DNA of 64,000 bases. Source: Eublepharis macularius. Lineage: Eukaryota; Chordata; Lepidosauria; Squamata; Eublepharidae. Shown here piece by piece: positions 1 to 12,100 of this stretch. The position numbers and the translations under genes were made by a program. Each line of letters starts with the position of its first letter. Position 1 is the first letter of the stretch. The notes under the pieces were generated by a model. It saw only the letters and a program-made list of their open reading frames with translations. It ran no database searches and was not told the origin of the DNA. The stretch is taken from contig NC_072799.1 in the NCBI RefSeq assembly GCF_028583425.1, forward strand, positions 85,484,217 through 85,548,216. The letters are read 5' to 3'.

Positions 1-1227
1 GTTTGAGACTTTTTGAAAGTGGCCGTATCTTTTCAGGACCACAAATGTTTACTTACTATATCAAGCTTTGCTGAAATGCTTATGGAACTTTTAAAATTTT
101 GGCAGGGAAGTAGAAACTCTTTCCTACCATTTTGTGTTCCTTTTTCCATTTAAAGATTCTTTCCTTTAGTCCTACATTATTTTTTCCTGCCTTTTTACAA
201 GATGTCTTAGTGTGTGATTTTGGGGGGGGGGGGAGGGATGTCTGTGAAAATAGGTTTCACAGTCTCCGCGCTTATCTGCTTCAGCTGCCCAAGGGTTATT
301 GGAAAGAGGGGGCTACAGGATAATCTTGGTGAAATCAAAGACGCTCTTATCAAGCTGCCTGGAAAATATGTTTTCTCTGTCAGATCAAAGTGGTGAGGCT
401 AGTTAAATGCAACCAATGCAACAGGTTTAAACTAGTTAAAACCTGATATATTAAAACTAATGCTGTAAAACCCATAAATGTTTATGTAAAACAAAACTGG
501 AAATTCAAACTAGGAGAATTCAGAAGGAGAGTGAAGGCATATAGATGTAGTCTTAAACTTCCATTGTTTTCCCTTGGGTGGTTGGACATTTATTATCAAG
601 GTTTTCTTTAAAATCTGTAAATTAAATGAACTTACGTTCAGTGCATCTCTGTGGGTTGTTTTCTCTTGGAATTGTACCTAGTAAGAGGCTAGAGTTGCCA
701 GCTGCAGGTTAGGAAATTCCTGGAGATTTTAGGAAGTGGAGCCCAGAGAAGGCAGGGACTGGGGAGAGGAGGGGCCTCCTTAGGGCATAATGCCATAGAG
801 TCTACCATCCAAAGCAGCCATTTTCCCTAGGGGAACTAATTTATGCAGCATAGAGATCAGTTGTAATTCTGGGAGATCTCCAACCACCACCTGGATTTAT
901 GGCGACCCTAGAAGAGACTGAGAGCAGTCTTCCTACCCATCTTATCTCAAGGTGAAGTAAAAGACCAAGAGTGCAGGATCTCCCTAGATTAAACCTCTGT
1001 TCAAGGGATCAAAAGGATTGGGGGTTCCGTCTGCAAGGAGAGTACAAATGTATAACTGGATGAGTAATCATTGATAGAACTTTTGTACTGTCTGTATTTT
1101 CACCAGACCCTGTTCAACATTTCGCTGTGAGTGGGGGTTTAATTAACCAGTTGTAGAACTGTGTGACTGCTATAAAAAGTATCAGTTAGATAACTTCCTC
1201 TGTTCCTAGCTAATGTCTACTACTGAT
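1..1227. other. Intronic sequence, no gene; one dispersed repeat at about 687-911
   Basis: No exon could be supported. A G-run lies at about 223-233. The segment at 687-911 (from AGAGTTGCCAG to GGCGACCCTA) resembles a dispersed repeat that recurs in inverse orientation at about 51290-51452. Confidence 0.5.
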
Positions 1228-1959
1228 TAGAGATGGGCACGAACAGAAAAAACAAACGAACATGATGTTCGTTGCCATCCACGTCCAGGGACTCATGAAC
1301 AACCACGAACATGGCCCTGTTCACGAACATGTTTGTGGTTGGCTGTTCGTGGGGGCCAGCAGGCTCTCCTCCAGCCATCATCCAAGTCAGGATCCCTACT
1401 GCACCACTTCCAGAAGCCTGACCTGAGCAGGCAGCAGGAAAGGTACCAATAATAAATAATAGCTTGGCCCCAGAGACTGGCCGCAGCCCTGGAACTTGAA
1501 GGGGTAGATCCCTATCCCACCACACACAAAGAAAATTCAAGCTCCAATGCACTCTCTCGATCAAAATGCCAACAGCACCTGTCTCTCCCTCACTGTCTGC
1601 AAAACCAGAGCTGGGAGCCCCCCTCCCCCCTCCCCCCTGCTCTTTGCTTCCTTGTAACAAATTTGGAGTGCCACACTTGAAAGGAAGACCTGCCTATCAA
1701 GTTAAATTGGGCTTAGATTGGGGTTTCCAGGGCAACAGCAGGAGTTCAGACAGGGTTCAGACAATCCCTGCCTAAGTTGCCAAGGGAATTGTTTGCAGGA
1801 GCTAGACTGTCTGGCTTGACAAACAACAACAAACAGCAACAGCTTGCAACAACCACCTGTTTGTTTAGAATGGGGCCTCACAAACAGGTTGTTTGCGAAC
1901 AGCAGATTGGGCTGTTCGTGGGTTTTTTTTGTTCATATTGCTTTTTGTGCCCATCTCTA
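1228..1959. mobile_element. Non-autonomous hAT-like DNA transposon
   Basis: Terminal inverted repeats TAGAGATGGGCAC and GTGCCCATCTCTA bound about 730 bp. The subterminal parts are rich in GAAC/GTTC motifs. Flanking octamers CTACTGAT (1220-1227) and CTACAAAT (1960-1967) agree at 6 of 8 positions, a decayed target duplication. A relative in opposite internal orientation lies at 41348-42181. It has no transposase frame. Confidence 0.75.
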
Positions 1960-4610
1960 CTACAAATACACACAATATGTGATGGCATTACATTGTGTGA
2001 TTCTCCACCTCCCCCCTGGAAGCAGCAGCCAGTGAAGCAGAGGAAGTCCTTGATGCGCATAACACTTCTGTTGCAAGCAACCCCAGACATTTTGTAGAAA
2101 ATTCCAAGTGTAAAGCAGCAACAAAATATTAATAATAAATGTCTATAATTAAAATTAACTAACCAACCAATAAAACATGAAAAATCTTTTAAAAAATGCA
2201 GTCTTGACTTATCCTGCCAGAAACTACCTTTAGGAATAACGTGTTTTTATGTGCCTGCAAAAAATCAGTGCAAACCTGATGTTTTCTCTGCACCGTGCTT
2301 CCATCAGTTAGCTAGCTGATACATTTTGTAAATCTGTTTAATAGTTTCCAAAGGCACCCTTGTGCATTGTGCATTGGAGGAATCCATACAGAACTTGCCT
2401 AAAGCATGGATGACCAAGGCCAGATCTTTGAGAGTTAGGGTTGCTAGGGGGACCCAGGGCTTACCTTTCGTTGCGCCTTCCCTTCTGGGAAGTGACATCA
2501 TCATGCAGGCCGGGGAGTACACATGTGCTTCGCAGCAGGCTGATTGGGCCCCAATCAGCCTGTTTGGGATCCAAATCGGCCTGCTACAAAGCTCAGGCGT
2601 GCTCTCGTGAGAAGCCTGTTTCCTCCCTGCCAGCCAGGTAAGTGGTGGCTGGGAGGTTGGGGTGGGAGCAGAGGATCTCCCACGGGGGACCTGGGCTCCC
2701 TCCTGAGAGGAGCAGCTGCATCTAACTCAGCAGGCAAAACTGGTCCGAAGAGCATTTGGCTGCTGTTGCCACTTGTGAACAAAGCAGCAAAGCAGGGTCC
2801 AGAAGCAGCCCAGACTGCACACCTTGGCCTTGTTCAGAACAGCTGTGGCCAACTTTGGGTTGCTCCAGCATCATCTGCTCTGTCGTACTTACATTAAAGT
2901 TTGCATCACCCACTTTGTAGTAGGTGATGTTGGCTGAGAGAGGAGGAAAGGAGTGCTGCTCAGGATTGTAGTGTAAATTAATTAGGGGTAGCAGGTTTTG
3001 AGTTCCATGTAGCCTTTATGGGGAAAAGTTGAAATGGCTGCCTTGAAATTGTAAAAGCTAGCAGTTAATCGGATGTGTCTCCAGCAAGGAGCGGGAAGTA
3101 GATAGTGGAGATAGTCTTCATGTTATTAAAGTGAGAGATAAATGCTGCAGTAGATAAAGTGCCATATTAAAAATCTACAGTCTTTTTTAAGGACATAAGC
3201 CAAACGGCAGATCCCGGGTTCAGTCATATGACTCACTTCCCCCAAGTTGGATCTTGTGACTCCCTTCGGCCAAATTGCCTTTCATCAGGAAAAAGTCTTC
3301 CTCCATCAGTAGAAGTTTTAACAGAAGGGAGTTGTAGAGTTCAGTTCCTTGTTATACATTTAATTTGGGGCAGCAGCCACTTGATTTTGCTTCTCATCAA
3401 TGTCAGACAAAGCTGTGTGCGTGCTGCCAAATCAGACTCTTGTCCTTTTTGGATTTTCAACATCCTGCATCAATAGATCCAAGGAAGGGGTCTTAGCGGC
3501 CTTGAGCTGTTCATTAGAGTTGCCCTAGGAGATGTTACACATGCACAAATTTACAGAATGAGTATTCAACCTACCTGTTAAAAGTATATTTCCTGGGGGG
3601 CTTATTTTAATTAAACATCTGCATTTTTTTTAAAACCCAGCAATCCATTTTGTTTAATTTTTGTGCATGGTGTAACAATAATTGTGCGAGAGAAACTGTA
3701 CAAATTTGAGGGAGGAGAAAGGGATTCTTTCCCCCCCCCCTTTTGGAGAGAGATTAGCAGAGCTGTCCTGGGGCTATGATGAAAATAATTATATTACATA
3801 CTGAAAGGAACAATAAAGGCACCTGATGGGTTGAAAATTAGTTTCCCTCTTTGAGGTTTTCATCTTGGTAGACTTGGGGGTGTGGGTGGGGAAATGAAAG
3901 CAAGCAGCAGTAGGCGGAACTTTAGGCCCAGCATCAGGCTGAAAATGTTTTTCTTTCCAGTGTTTTAAACAAATAAGTAAAGATTTTCCCTCAGGATTTT
4001 GCATGCAAATTAATATTGGTGATAACAGTGCACCCTTCGTTGAGCTTAGAAGGGTATAATTCTCATTAGAATTGCACTGTGTGGTTTCTATCATTGGGAC
4101 TTCAGTTAATCTGATTATTATTCAGGATCAGGCGTATTCTGGGTCTGGAAAAGTTGACAACCACGGTTCAAGAATTCTGATGGACCTCTTGGGTTTAGTT
4201 CTCACAAATAAATCAGGTAGCAAACTTGTGTCTGGGCAGCACCTCTTCAGGCAGCAGATGGGGGCTCACATGATGAAATGTTTCTCCATGCAAAAAAAAA
4301 AATCCTTGTCTTTGAGAAACTAAATATCTCTGGGAAGGGTTCTAGCCTTTTCCCTTGGCACGCACATTCTCTGTGCCTACTGACTGCCACATAAAGTATT
4401 ACAGCCTAGACCTGAGCTTGCTACTTCATTTGTTGTATTTTTGACCTGTGAAGAAATGTAGATGTTTGGACAGCCAAGGAGCAAGCAAGGTCACTGTGGT
4501 GTTAGCAGCGCCATAGGGGGCCTCTCAGCTCCAGGCCATTGTGACTGACTCCAAGTGTAGGCCTGCCCATTGGGCATCTTCAGTCAGCACTGGAGAAGCC
4601 AATTGTCTTG
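1960..4610. other. Intronic sequence without recognised genes
   Basis: Short open frames occur but none resembles a protein I know or has convincing splice signals in a DLC1 frame. The segment around 2410-2760 is GC-richer and probably repeat-derived. Confidence 0.5.
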
Positions 4611-5080
4611 GAGTCTCTCTACACAAGACATCTTACACAGGGACGCTCAAGTGTAGGGAGATGCAATCCTAGCCAGGAAGCATAGTTTAAAAAGACAGAG
4701 CTGGCAGAGATTGCTTCTCAGAGGGTTTGTTAATTTTATCTTTGCCTCTCTGGAGGGGAGGTGAAATTGATAGAGCCTTTGGGGAGGCAAAGATGAAATT
4801 AACAAACCCTCTGAGGAGCAATCTCTGCTAGCTCTGTCTTTTTAAACTACACTTCCCGGCTAACATTACATCTCCCTACACTTGAGCGTCCTCATGTAAG
4901 ATGTCTTGTGTAGAGAGACTCTTACACAGGAACACTCAAGTGAAAGATCTTACCCTTGTTCTTCCATTGTAGATACACATCCTCTGCTAGGGAGACAGAG
5001 TGCACTTAAATACAAGATCACACAGAAAGTTAGTCACGTGAGCTTCCCCCTGTAAGATGTCCTACGTAGAGAGACTCTCA
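4611..5080. mobile_element. Foldback MITE plus extra arm
   Basis: Arms at about 4611-4760 and 4775-4921 are inverted copies. The outer ends read GAGTCTCTCTACACAAGACA and its complement; the inner parts contain the palindromic TTTAAACTAC segment. A further partial arm ends AGAGAGACTCTCA near 5080. Related foldbacks occur at about 17338-17708 and 21208-21641, all in DLC1 introns. Superfamily not determined. Confidence 0.7.
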
Positions 5081-6059
5081 GTTTGCTGCTAATCTGGGCC
5101 TATCAACGCTGCGATCCTGAGGTGCCTGTGACTTCCTCTCCAAGGAAAGCAGTGGCAGCTTGTAGGTTTCTTGTAGAGAATGAGGCTTTCCTTCTGAATT
5201 CCTGGCACCTTCATATACTATGATTTCCCAGGCTTTTTAGGTAATGCGCTGTTAAACCGGTTTGGAATACCCATATTAGTCAGTTCTGTGCCTCTCAATG
5301 CCTCAGCTGCTGTTATCTTCTCTTATTTGTGTAGTCTCTAACCTCTGTGAGATGCTGTATGGTAGCACATTCAATGCGATTTGGTTCTCGAAAAATCTAA
5401 GTAAAGTATGACACATTGTTATGGCATGGAAAGTTGTTTAATCATTCCACGTAAATCAAAATCTCATGTATCTGAATGTTCTCAAGCCTACTGTACTGTT
5501 TGCAGTAATTGCTAAACAGAGATATCAATTTCTGTGTCTTCAGTGCTGGCGTGTGAAATTGTGCTGTATTAAGGGATGGGGCATGGGAATTCACACTTTC
5601 AAACCTAGCATCGGTACCAGCACCATTCGAGGCAGGCAGTTCGTTCTAGATTATTTACCCTTTTCTTCATGCATGACTGCGGTGGGTTTTTTTAAAAAAG
5701 AAGCTTCAGTCCCTGGAAGGCACCTGTAGTTTTCCACTAGGAGAACAAGAAGCTTGTATGACTGCACTAGAGTTAACCTAGTTTAATGGGATCCTGAACA
5801 AGCTCTCCTTTATCATCTAGGCTCACAAGGAACTGGTTTAGGAAAGCTTGTTCTTACCTCCTACATCGACATCCCACCTGCCTCACAAACTGAGGTATGC
5901 AGCAGATGCAGCAGAGCGTTTGTTAAACATAACGAGAGCTGTTGAGACTACACATTTGTGGGTAACAAAGCGTGTGTGCTCAAAAATGTGCTCAAAATAA
6001 GCTAGTATTGCAGACTGGCATGTTTACTGTTAATTTTGTGTGTGTGTTTTCCTCTGTAG

Positions 6060-6123
6060 GCGTTTAAATACTTTAAACAAGTGTGCAGCGATGAAGCTAG
6101 AAATCAGTCCACACAGGAAACGG
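6060..6123 (+). CDS. DLC1: DLC1 exon: linker following the SAM domain
   Basis: This 64-base exon has a pyrimidine-rich acceptor ending in TGTAG and a strong donor (CGG|GTAAGT). The first base completes an arginine codon from the upstream exon. It then reads RLNTLNKCAAMKLEISPHRKR, split here as RLNTLNKCAA and MKLEISPHRKR. In DLC1 proteins this segment joins the N-terminal SAM domain to the serine-rich region. The exon ends in phase 0 and joins directly to the SEDSDEDEPC start of the next exon. No SAM-encoding exon was found to its left inside the window. Confidence 0.93.
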
Positions 6124-9100
6124 GTAAGTATATTTTGAGCATGGGAGAGAGTTGCCTCGGTCAGTATTCTTGCATCTTGATGCCGTGTGTATTTGCTCAG
6201 AAGTAAGTCCAACTGAGATCAAGGCCTGCTGAAATAAGATATAAATAAGTATACCTAAGTACCCCCTGAAGAGAGCATTTCACAACATGAAGGCCACCAG
6301 AGGCCATGTTCCTAGTACTAGAGAAACTAGTTTCCACAATGGAATGGGCCACCTTGAATGATCAGGTGGGCTGTGAGCTGTAGAGTCTCTTGGAAATGTT
6401 ACTAGCAGACAGACACTTGGAGACACACATCTTGAAAAATCTCCATTTCAATGAGTCTTCTTGCATAACTCCTCTTCGTCTCTTGTGCATGAGCAACACT
6501 CTGAGAATGTGTCCGCTGATCATTAAGCCACTGTGCTATGTACAGTACAGTCATTGGGTAATAAGTTCCATTGAATAACCTGGAGCTTAGTTCTGAAGTC
6601 CTGCATAGATGGAGGTTGCACCTTAGGCTGCTCTGACCATTGGAACATTTGAGTCTAAATGCTACACAGTAGCCTTGGGGCCACCGCCAGCACCAGGGTT
6701 TCTGGCGCCTGCAGTCACCCCCATGTGCGTGTGCGCGCAGTGCACGTGCGCCCCCAAACTGTGCAGTGACATCAGCACGTGATGACATCAGCACGCAGCA
6801 AAGCCAGGCCCACTGGCCAGCGGGTGGCTGGGGCGGCGCGTGGAGGCTGCCCGCACGCCGCCCCGGCCACCTGCCGTGCCTGGCCCATGGCTGCTGCACC
6901 CAGCCGGGGGCATGTGGTGGCGGCGGTGCAGGGCTGGCCGGCTGCAGCAGCTGCGGGCCGGGCACGCCAGCTCCATGGCAGGCCAACCAAATGATGCTTA
7001 ACAGTATATTATGTCCTTTGATTGCTGTCAGGCGTCAGCATGGGCGCGGTTGCGCAGGGCGCCGGCAGGCCTGAACTCCAGCTCCCAGGCACAGACAGGG
7101 ACAACACAGGCTCCAGCTCTGTGGAAGAAGGGGAGGTATACATCACCCTTGCTCCCTCCCTACCACTCGCCAGCCTGCTCAACCTGTCAAGCTCCCTTCC
7201 GCCTCTGCCTCTTGCTTCCAACTCTCGTCCTCTTCTCCTCTCTCCCTCTCTCTTCACTCTCATACACTCCTAAATTCTCCACTCCCTCACCACTCTCCAC
7301 CTCTCTACCACCACTCCTTCACAACCCACCCCATCCTCTGTGTGGACTCCCCTTATATCCCTTCACCCATTCCTGGCACCACCTGTCAGCCAAGCCCCCC
7401 AGCACTCTAGCCACGGCCCAGGCTGTCCTAGGCAGCCACACCTGGCGTTCTGCTGGCTGCTCTGCCAGCCACACCTGCGCCTCCTTTGCTGGCTGCCAGG
7501 CTCCCGTGGCTGATTGCCTCAGGCAGTTCCACCTGAGGCTGCCTTGCTCCCAGCCTCACCTGGCCCTTGCTATTCCCTTCCACCCTGCTTGCAGGTTGGG
7601 GCATGGCCCTGTGCTGCTTCTGCTGCCTTTCTTCCCCTGCCGATAAGGTTGCTGGCTGGCTGGCTGATGGCTGGCTGTCCCTATCTCCTGTGCCCTCTCT
7701 CTTTGGTCTGGTCCCCTCCTGGCTGTCCCCACTCCCCCTGCCTGGGCTCTTAGCCTGCTACTGGAGGGTGGAGCTAGCTGGCTTCCACCTGCCCGTTCTG
7801 ACCCTCTGTGGCTTGCATGCTTCTTTCCCCCCCTTTGTTGCCGGCCTGTGCGGGTCCTGGGTGACTGTCGGGGTGGCTGAGTAGCTGTCTCCCAGGTGCC
7901 CCCCCCCCCCGTCCCCTCCTCCTGCTAAGTCCAGGGGCTGAGCCTCAGACCCCGGACAGATTGCTATTAATAAAAAATATTACATGACTGTGTTCTTGGA
8001 TCCATGTTAAGTGAAAAGCAAGGCTATCTAGGGTCAGATTTGAATGTCGTATGTTGAACATCTCTCATGGACGTTGCTTATCAATAGTCAGGGAAGGGCT
8101 ACAGGTAACACTCACGGTTATTTATGGCTCCCCCAGCTGACTTTGCTTCTCAATGTCAGTCAAATTAAACATTTGCCTGAGGCGGAGTCTGACAGAGACT
8201 CTTCTCCGGCATTCTTACACTGTCAGCGTTGGGTTATGGGAAGAAGGCAAGACTGCATACAGCCTGGAGTCATCCAACTGCACCAATCTAATAGGCTCTT
8301 TCATGCTTTCATTAGTCACACTTGGAAGACCTTTAAGAGGGCTAAGGAGTTAAGCTGCTACAATTCAGAATGCCTCTTAATTACGGTCAGGAAAATAAAC
8401 AGGGAAGCCCTGTCAACAGAGGCCAGCATGCCCAGCCCTTGTGGACTCCCGTTGAACATTTCATGCATGCCGTAGTTCAAAACAGCATCTGATAGGACCA
8501 ATTAAATATCTGTACATGTCAGGTCTAATGACAGTGACCAGTAGGGGCCAGATTGCCTTGATTGCTCTCATTCCTTCATTTGATAAAGCAATTTTTCTTT
8601 GTTTAAAAAAATAAAAAACAGAATGGCACCTTTAGAGTAACCCCATTTGTTTCAGTACAGACTTATTACAGAAGGTCCTGATTTATGCTCCCTGGGTTTG
8701 TTACAACTGAAACTGAAAACTGTTCATGGCATTGCCATTAAATGGAGGAGCTCAGATCAGCTCCACTCACCCCCAATTTCAGTCCACGTTATCAAACTCA
8801 GGGTATCCGTTCTTAAACTACAGCGCTACCCAGGATCAAACACAAATAACTGGCCCATTAGTACGTAGCATTCTTGCAACTCTCTGAAAATTGCTCTTGT
8901 TTTATTGTTCTGTTTATGTTACGTTTGATTGTCTGTTTAGCCTTATGCTTTGCATTGTTAAAAACTTTCTTGGTATAAAAGCTGTATATTCTCAGCAAGG
9001 GGTGGGGTCGTTATTTGTTTGTTATTGTGAACTTATAAAAAGTTAAAACTTTGAAAATAAAGTATTTTTAAAGAAAAATGGAAGAGGACCAAACTGTTCT

Positions 9101-12100
9101 AGTACTACCTGACATTCTGACTCTTACAAAAGAACTTCATTGATGCTGCTCCTAGCAACCATTTGGGCTGCTTCTGTGCTCAGGATAGTAGCCCGGCAAT
9201 TCAGCAATGTACGTGTAAATGTGGGGCAGTGAGTGCAGGGAGACACTAGGCCGAGCCTTACGCAAACCGGAGCTTCCCGTTTATTCTTTGTTACTTTTTT
9301 AGCACACCTTCACTGAGGAGACCGAGCCTTCTCCGCTTGTGCACGCACACTTTTTACCCTCCCAATTTTACCTCTGTTTGGGATGCTGCCCCTCTTGGCG
9401 AACCCAGGGAACATTCAGCTGCCAAGATGTGTCAAGATCAGTAGAAAATTGAGATAATAGATTCAAAAAATTGTAACGAGGGTCTATCTTCATGGTGGGT
9501 GTCCTATTTCATTGCAGAGTGAAGATTCCGATGAGGACGAGCCTTGTGCCATCAGCGGTAAATGGACGTTCCAGAGGGACAGCAAGAGGTGGTCCAGGCT
9601 AGAGGAGTTCGACGTGTTCCCTCCTAAGCTGGATCCAGACACCCCATCCCCAGATGAGGCTCGCCTTAGCAGTGCAGCCAGCCACGAAAGCGTGCTGACA
9701 GACCTCGGGGAGCACCACGAAATCGCTTCTGTCCACAGCATCAGCAGCAACAGCAGCCATCCCACCACCTCCCAGAGCGATGCTGCTACCACCAGAACCA
9801 ATTCAGTTATTAGCCTTGGCTCAGCAGGCCACCTCGTGGCCAATGAAGACTCCTACAGTAGTTTGCCTTCTTCCAGAGAGCTGTCCAGTTTCAACTTCAG
9901 CATGAAAGCAACCGAGAAGAACACCAAGTCGAAAACGAGAAGCTTGTTAAAGAGGATGGAGAGCCTAAAAATCAAAAGCTCCCATCATGGTAAAAACAAA
10001 GCCCCTTCCAAACTCGGCCTCATCATCAGTGGACCCATCTTGCAAGAAGGCATGGACGAAGAGAAGCTGAAGCAGCTGAATTGCGTGGAGATCTCCACTC
10101 TCAACGGCAACCACATCAGTGTCCCTATGGTACGGAAAAGGAGCATCTCCAATTCCACCCAGACTAGCAGCAGCAGCAGCCAATCGGAGACGAGCAGCGC
10201 AGTCAGCACTCCGAGCCCCATCACAAGGACACGTAGTCTCAGTGCGTATAACAAAAGGGTGGGAATGTACCTAGAAGGCTTTGACCCATTCAACCAATCG
10301 ACCTTCAATGATGTCATAGAGCAGAATTTTAAAAACAGGAAGAGCTTTGCAGATGATACTGTGTTTTTCATTCCTGAGGACCACAAGCCAGGAACTTTCC
10401 CCAAAGCCCTCTCCAATGGCAACTTTTGTCCATCAGAGAGCAGCACCTCTGTCAACTGGAGAACAGGAAGCTTTCATGGGCATGGCCATCTTGCCGTCAG
10501 GAGAGAGAACAGTTCCGACAGCTCCAAAGATCTGAGTGCTGGGAAAAGGCGCAATTCCTCCAGCTCGGTGTGCAGTCGCCTCAGCATTTACGATAACGTG
10601 CCAGGTTCCATCCTGTATTCCAGCGCGGGCGACTTGGCTGACCTTGAGAATGAAGACCTTTTCCCTGAGCTGGATGATCTTCTTTATCATGTCAAAGGCA
10701 TGCAGAAAATAGTGAACCAGTGGTCAGAGAAGTTTTCCGACGAAGGGGACTCCGATTCAGCTCTTGATTCGGTTTCCCCATGCCCTTTATCTCCCAAACA
10801 GATACTCCTTGACATGGACAATAACAGAACAATACCCAGTGATTTTGACAGCACGGGAAATTCACTGAACGATACAGAAGACTCCACAGGAATTCAGGAA
10901 AGAAGAGATTCTGGGGTGGGGGCATCATTGACACGCTCAAACAGGTCAGTGATGATAACATATGCAGTGCTTTTAAAACTGTGGCAATTGTTTACAGTGT
11001 GCATTTGAGAATGGGATGTGATGAACTCTGATAATTTGTTTGTTTTTAGATGTACATTCTGCTATTCAATTCAGAAATTTCAAGATAGCTTTTAGTTAAA
11101 TCGTAAACGATTTCCACAAAATGGCACTCACAAAAATCGCTACCGAGATAAATCCAGAGGAGTTAGCCGTCTTAGTCTGTAGTAGCAAAATAATAAAGAG
11201 TCCACTAGCACCTCTAAGACTAACCAACTTACTGTAGCATTAGCTTTCGAGAACCACAGCTCTCTTTGTCAGATGCATTGTCAGATGCATCCGATGAAGA
11301 GAGCTGTGGCTCTCAAAAGCTTATGCTACAATAAAGTTGGCTAGTCTTAAAAGTGCTACTGGACACTTTACTATTTTACCGAGATAAAGTTTACATTAAA
11401 AATATGGTAGAAAAGGCAGAGCCAAGTTATAAAGCCAGCAGCATAAAACACAATTCATTGTCCAGTTCTGAAAGGCCTGAGAGAATAAGAAAAGTTTTAA
11501 AAAATCTGTTCCCCAATCTTGTCAAAATAAAATGAATGAAACATCTTGTTTTGACAAGATGTGTGTTTTTCCTTGCAGCTCTTAATATGCTGTGGTGGGG
11601 AATGTGTGTGTTGAAAGGTAAATCCAGAATCCTGAATGCATTTGGATGTGAATGGACAAAATCTAGAAATGTTCAGTATGTCTGAGAGCAGTGTGTTTCT
11701 GTTGTAGCCTAAAGCACATCATAGTGTGCACAGTTGGGCAGGTCAAGAGGTGCTGAGACAAATCCGAAAACATACAACAGACTCGTTTTTCAGTTCTTTC
11801 TTTATCCATATATTGGATCACTTCATAACTTACCGAGGCACGTCCGGGCCCATCCAAGCTATGAGATTCATAGATATACATACTTGAAACAGATTCTTTC
11901 AAGATCCATATTAAGATACAAGGAGGACTGTACAAAACAAGACACAAAGAGCATAGAATTTAAATTACTCATTAAAACTTTTGGGCATCCAAGATATTTA
12001 TTCTTTAACATTTCCTGCAATAGTTATTTTATTTTATCTATCTGTCTGTCTGTCAGAATGATTGCAGAATGGGAGTGATATGCATGCTCTGCCTAGCCTC

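Noticed and set aside
6402..7884. Long open frames (up to about 210 codons) on both strands of the GC- and pyrimidine-rich block
   Set aside because: Low-complexity composition, no domain, no splice context matching DLC1; overlapping frames on both strands indicate base bias.
9485..9517. A translation start just upstream of the 9518 exon
   Set aside because: The sequence is a normal acceptor (TTTCATTGCAG) and the preceding exon at 6060-6123 joins in phase.
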